7,072 bases of DNA, taken from Desulfobacterales bacterium. Its GTDB lineage: Bacteria > Desulfobacterota > Desulfobacteria > Desulfobacterales > JAUWMJ01. The translations under genes were made by a program, and so were the position numbers. Below the pieces are notes generated by a model that saw nothing but the letters and a program-made list of their open reading frames with translations, was not told the DNA's origin and searched no databases. Below are positions 5,786 to 7,072 of this stretch, in pieces. Where the stretch lies: positions 1-7,072 of the forward strand of contig JAUWMJ010000164.1 in the NCBI GenBank assembly GCA_030613225.1. The letters are read 5' to 3'. Numbering within the stretch: position 1 is the first letter of the stretch; every line of letters starts with the position of its first letter.

Positions 5786-5878
5786 TCAACTTTTGTTACA
5801 CTTATCAAAGTCGCGCCAGACCATATCTGATAACTTTTCTGCCGGTTTGTAGACATCCAACCCGTAAATTCGTTTCAT
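5786..5878 (-). pseudogene. Truncated four-helix-bundle (23S rRNA intervening-sequence protein type) gene
   Basis: A 30-codon frame starts at ATG 5878-5876 behind a GGGAG-containing ribosome site (about 5879-5889). It reads MKRIYGLDVYKPAEKLSDMV and then WRDFDKCNKS before TGA. This matches, from memory, the opening helix of the four-helix-bundle/S23 family (Y.L.VY..AE.LSD.VW...DKW.K). Family members run to about 115-125 residues and continue with an R.SDSI.ANIAEG motif that is absent here. Position 27 has Cys where Trp is usual. Just past the stop the DNA turns into CACGAAA repeats, so the rest of the gene seems to have been lost or replaced. A one-base shift would continue into the DUF4129 upstream frame, but without family features. 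The family call rests on a short match. Confidence 0.55.
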
Positions 5879-5908
5879 CTCTCCCGACCTTCTACTTTTT
5901 AATTTATA

Positions 5909-5935
5909 GTTTCAAGTTTCAAGCCGTGAGCGGCT
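5909..5935 (+). repeat. Tandem GTTTCAA heptamer and short hairpin after the membrane-protein stop
   Basis: GTTTCAA occurs twice in tandem (5909-5915, 5916-5922) and runs into a perfect 5-bp stem AGCCG-TGAG-CGGCT (5922-5935). The stem lies two bases beyond the TAG stop (5940-5938). On the minus strand no T-run follows, so termination is unlikely. Any effect would be on mRNA stability or spacing. Confidence 0.5.
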
Positions 5936-5937
5936 AC

Positions 5938-6744
5938 CTAATATGTTACGAATTTATGTAATTCAACGCGAATATCTTCCCCTGTTGTCAAGGCTGCTCC
6001 ATAAAAGCATCTAAGCACATAAGCGGTCTTAACAATCGGATCCATACATAAGTAGGTGATTCCAATCGTTGCAACAAGAAATGTTGAATTAAAAAAGTTA
6101 ATTCCGCTTAATGTAAATATTGTCTCAAAACCGAAAAATTTTTTTAAAATATGCGGAAGAATAAACATTGCAGTCGCCAGATTTAAAAATATTATTAAAG
6201 CAAAAGCCAAGAAAACAAGTATTAAAATGTGATTTTGCTTTGGCCAAAGATTTGCAAAACGCCAGGATTTTTTACACACTGTTTTTATATCATCTTCTTC
6301 ATAAAATGCCTGTGCTGAAACATTCTGGTAGAAAGCGAAGCACCAGGCAAAAGGAATTGCCATAATCAAGGCGACCGGCAGTATTAAAAAGGAGGAAGAA
6401 TGGATAAATGCCTGCGTTGCTGCGAGATTAACAATACGACCAAAAGACCACGAGCCTGTCTGTGCATCCAGAAGTTGCTCTCGTAACTTGACAGTAAAAA
6501 CAGCGTGCCAGCATTTCATCCATACAAAGAGAAAAGCAAGACCGAGCGCTGACACGGCGCAATGCTCTCTGGCATAAGCGCTGTGACTCATATCCCCCCA
6601 GAAGTAAAGCAGGCCTAAAACAAATGGCATACTTCCGATGTAGTAACTGGAAAGAAGGCCGGCCGGTGAAAGTCGCAACAGGTGTATCGACTCTTCCAAA
6701 ATCCTGATTGCGCTTTTGCGCTGTTTTCCTTTTGATTGTTTCAT
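5938..6744 (-). CDS. Conserved polytopic membrane protein of MoxR/DUF4129 clusters
   Basis: The chosen start, ATG 6744, gives 268 residues. A GTG seven codons upstream (6765) is possible, but 6744 forms an ATGA overlap with the previous gene's TGA (6743-6741) and follows a GGTGG stretch. A basic, helical N-terminus (1-28) precedes five likely membrane segments (about 29-49, 64-84, 112-140, 172-197, 215-235). The C-terminal end DPIVKTAYVLRCFYGAALTT plus GEDIRVEL is a conserved tail that I recall from proteins encoded next to DUF4129 genes in environmental bacteria. The FVLGLLYFWGDMS segment (41-53) is also typical. No named domain is recognised and no catalytic residues stand out. It could be a scaffold or channel-like subunit for the cluster. 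Downstream lie 378 bases of repeats and a gene remnant before the DUF4129 gene. Confidence 0.82.
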   Translation of the reverse strand: MKQSKGKQRKSAIRILEESIHLLRLSPAGLLSSYYIGSMPFVLGLLYFWGDMSHSAYAREHCAVSALGLAFLFVWMKCWHAVFTVKLREQLLDAQTGSWSFGRIVNLAATQAFIHSSSFLILPVALIMAIPFAWCFAFYQNVSAQAFYEEDDIKTVCKKSWRFANLWPKQNHILILVFLAFALIIFLNLATAMFILPHILKKFFGFETIFTLSGINFFNSTFLVATIGITYLCMDPIVKTAYVLRCFYGAALTTGEDIRVELHKFVTY

Positions 6745-7061
6745 CCCCACCACCCGGTTTGCCACAGCGTTCCTTCATGAAAAGAAGACGGAAGCCCAAG
6801 CAGTACCTGGCCAAGATAATAAAAAAACATCCAGATAATGATTCCACCTGCAAGAAACTGCCATATCCTGACCAGTCCGTAAAGCTTAAACGGCCTGGCT
6901 AAAGACCGGCTGTGTAACTTGCTAAGACATGAAGCACAAAGGACAAGGTCTTCGTGTTCGGTAATGCATTCCCTGCAGAAATATCGTCGGCATTGAGGAC
7001 ACCGAGCCACAGCTTCTCGCTGCCTGTGATTATTACATCGCTGATGAGCCAGGTTCTGCAT
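6741..7061 (-). CDS. Small B-box-type zinc-finger protein with one membrane segment
   Basis: This 106-residue protein has an N-terminal zinc-binding module: C9-x2-H12, C21-x2-C24, C29-x2-C32-x3-H36, C42-x2-C45 and H50. The spacing, with FCRECITEHEDLVLCASCL (28-46), is that of bacterial B-box-like zinc fingers, and it can hold two zinc ions. A basic linker leads to one membrane segment (about 66-88) and a short Trp/Gly-rich tail. The module is probably cytoplasmic and may mediate protein contacts; enzymatic activity is not expected. The start is ATG 7061. Only 11 bases upstream are visible and they show no clear ribosome site, so a longer N-terminus cannot be excluded, although the finger is complete. 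The TGA stop overlaps the next gene's ATG (ATGA), indicating translational coupling. It is the first visible gene of the cluster; the promoter lies outside the window. Confidence 0.82.
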   Translation of the reverse strand: MQNLAHQRCNNHRQREAVARCPQCRRYFCRECITEHEDLVLCASCLSKLHSRSLARPFKLYGLVRIWQFLAGGIIIWMFFYYLGQVLLGLPSSFHEGTLWQTGWWG

Positions 7062-7072
7062 AATTGTACTTA

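Noticed and set aside
5922..5935. Rho-independent terminator after the five-TM protein gene
   Set aside because: The 5-bp stem lacks a following T-run on the minus strand, and operon genes continue downstream.
5938..6765. GTG start at 6765 for the five-TM protein
   Set aside because: It would overlap the previous gene by 25 bases; ATG 6744 gives a standard ATGA overlap with a G-rich ribosome site.

Overview
This window is almost entirely one minus-strand gene cluster, read from position 7072 down to 1. The genes, protein families and intergenic repeats suggest an anaerobic Gram-negative bacterium, most likely of the Desulfobacterota (former Deltaproteobacteria). That placement is an inference from gene content and recalled repeat types; there is no rRNA or other marker here.

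The core is a MoxR-type cluster. In transcription order it holds a B-box zinc-finger protein with one membrane segment (7061-6741), a polytopic membrane protein (6744-5938), a secreted or anchored DUF4129 protein (5559-4684), a DUF4350 protein (4697-3468), a MoxR AAA+ ATPase (3420-2455), a DUF58 protein with a vWA-like region (2112-745), and the first 32 codons of a SpoIIM-like membrane protein (97-1, cut by the window edge). Two gene pairs overlap: ATGA at 6741-6744, and 14 bases at 4684-4697, where DUF4350 uses a TTG start. This supports co-transcription. In related clusters the MoxR ATPase is thought to remodel or activate the DUF58/vWA partner at the membrane. The DUF4129, DUF4350, SpoIIM and zinc-finger proteins would supply membrane and periplasmic parts. 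The substrate is unknown.

The second theme is foreign or repetitive DNA lodged at the gene junctions. Between DUF58 and SpoIIM sits a self-contained unit (156-717): a GxxExxY-family PD-(D/E)XK nuclease-like gene with its own promoter candidate, framed by 31-32 base inverted repeats built from CAGGAT units. Between MoxR and DUF58 lie 342 bases with no gene, filled by two copies of a repeat module ending in heptamer arrays, plus interleaved inverted repeats. Between the membrane protein and DUF4129 lie 378 bases. They hold a truncated four-helix-bundle (23S rRNA intervening-sequence type) gene with intact RBS and start, a 35-base imperfect inverted repeat of CACGAAA units, and short A-rich and GTTTCAA repeats. 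The DUF4350-MoxR junction carries a tandem octamer. No tRNA, rRNA, CRISPR array or canonical insertion sequence was seen.

The strongest candidate for something under-described is the repeat-framed nuclease unit, together with the way small hitchhiker genes and repeats cluster in the junctions of this otherwise conserved operon.
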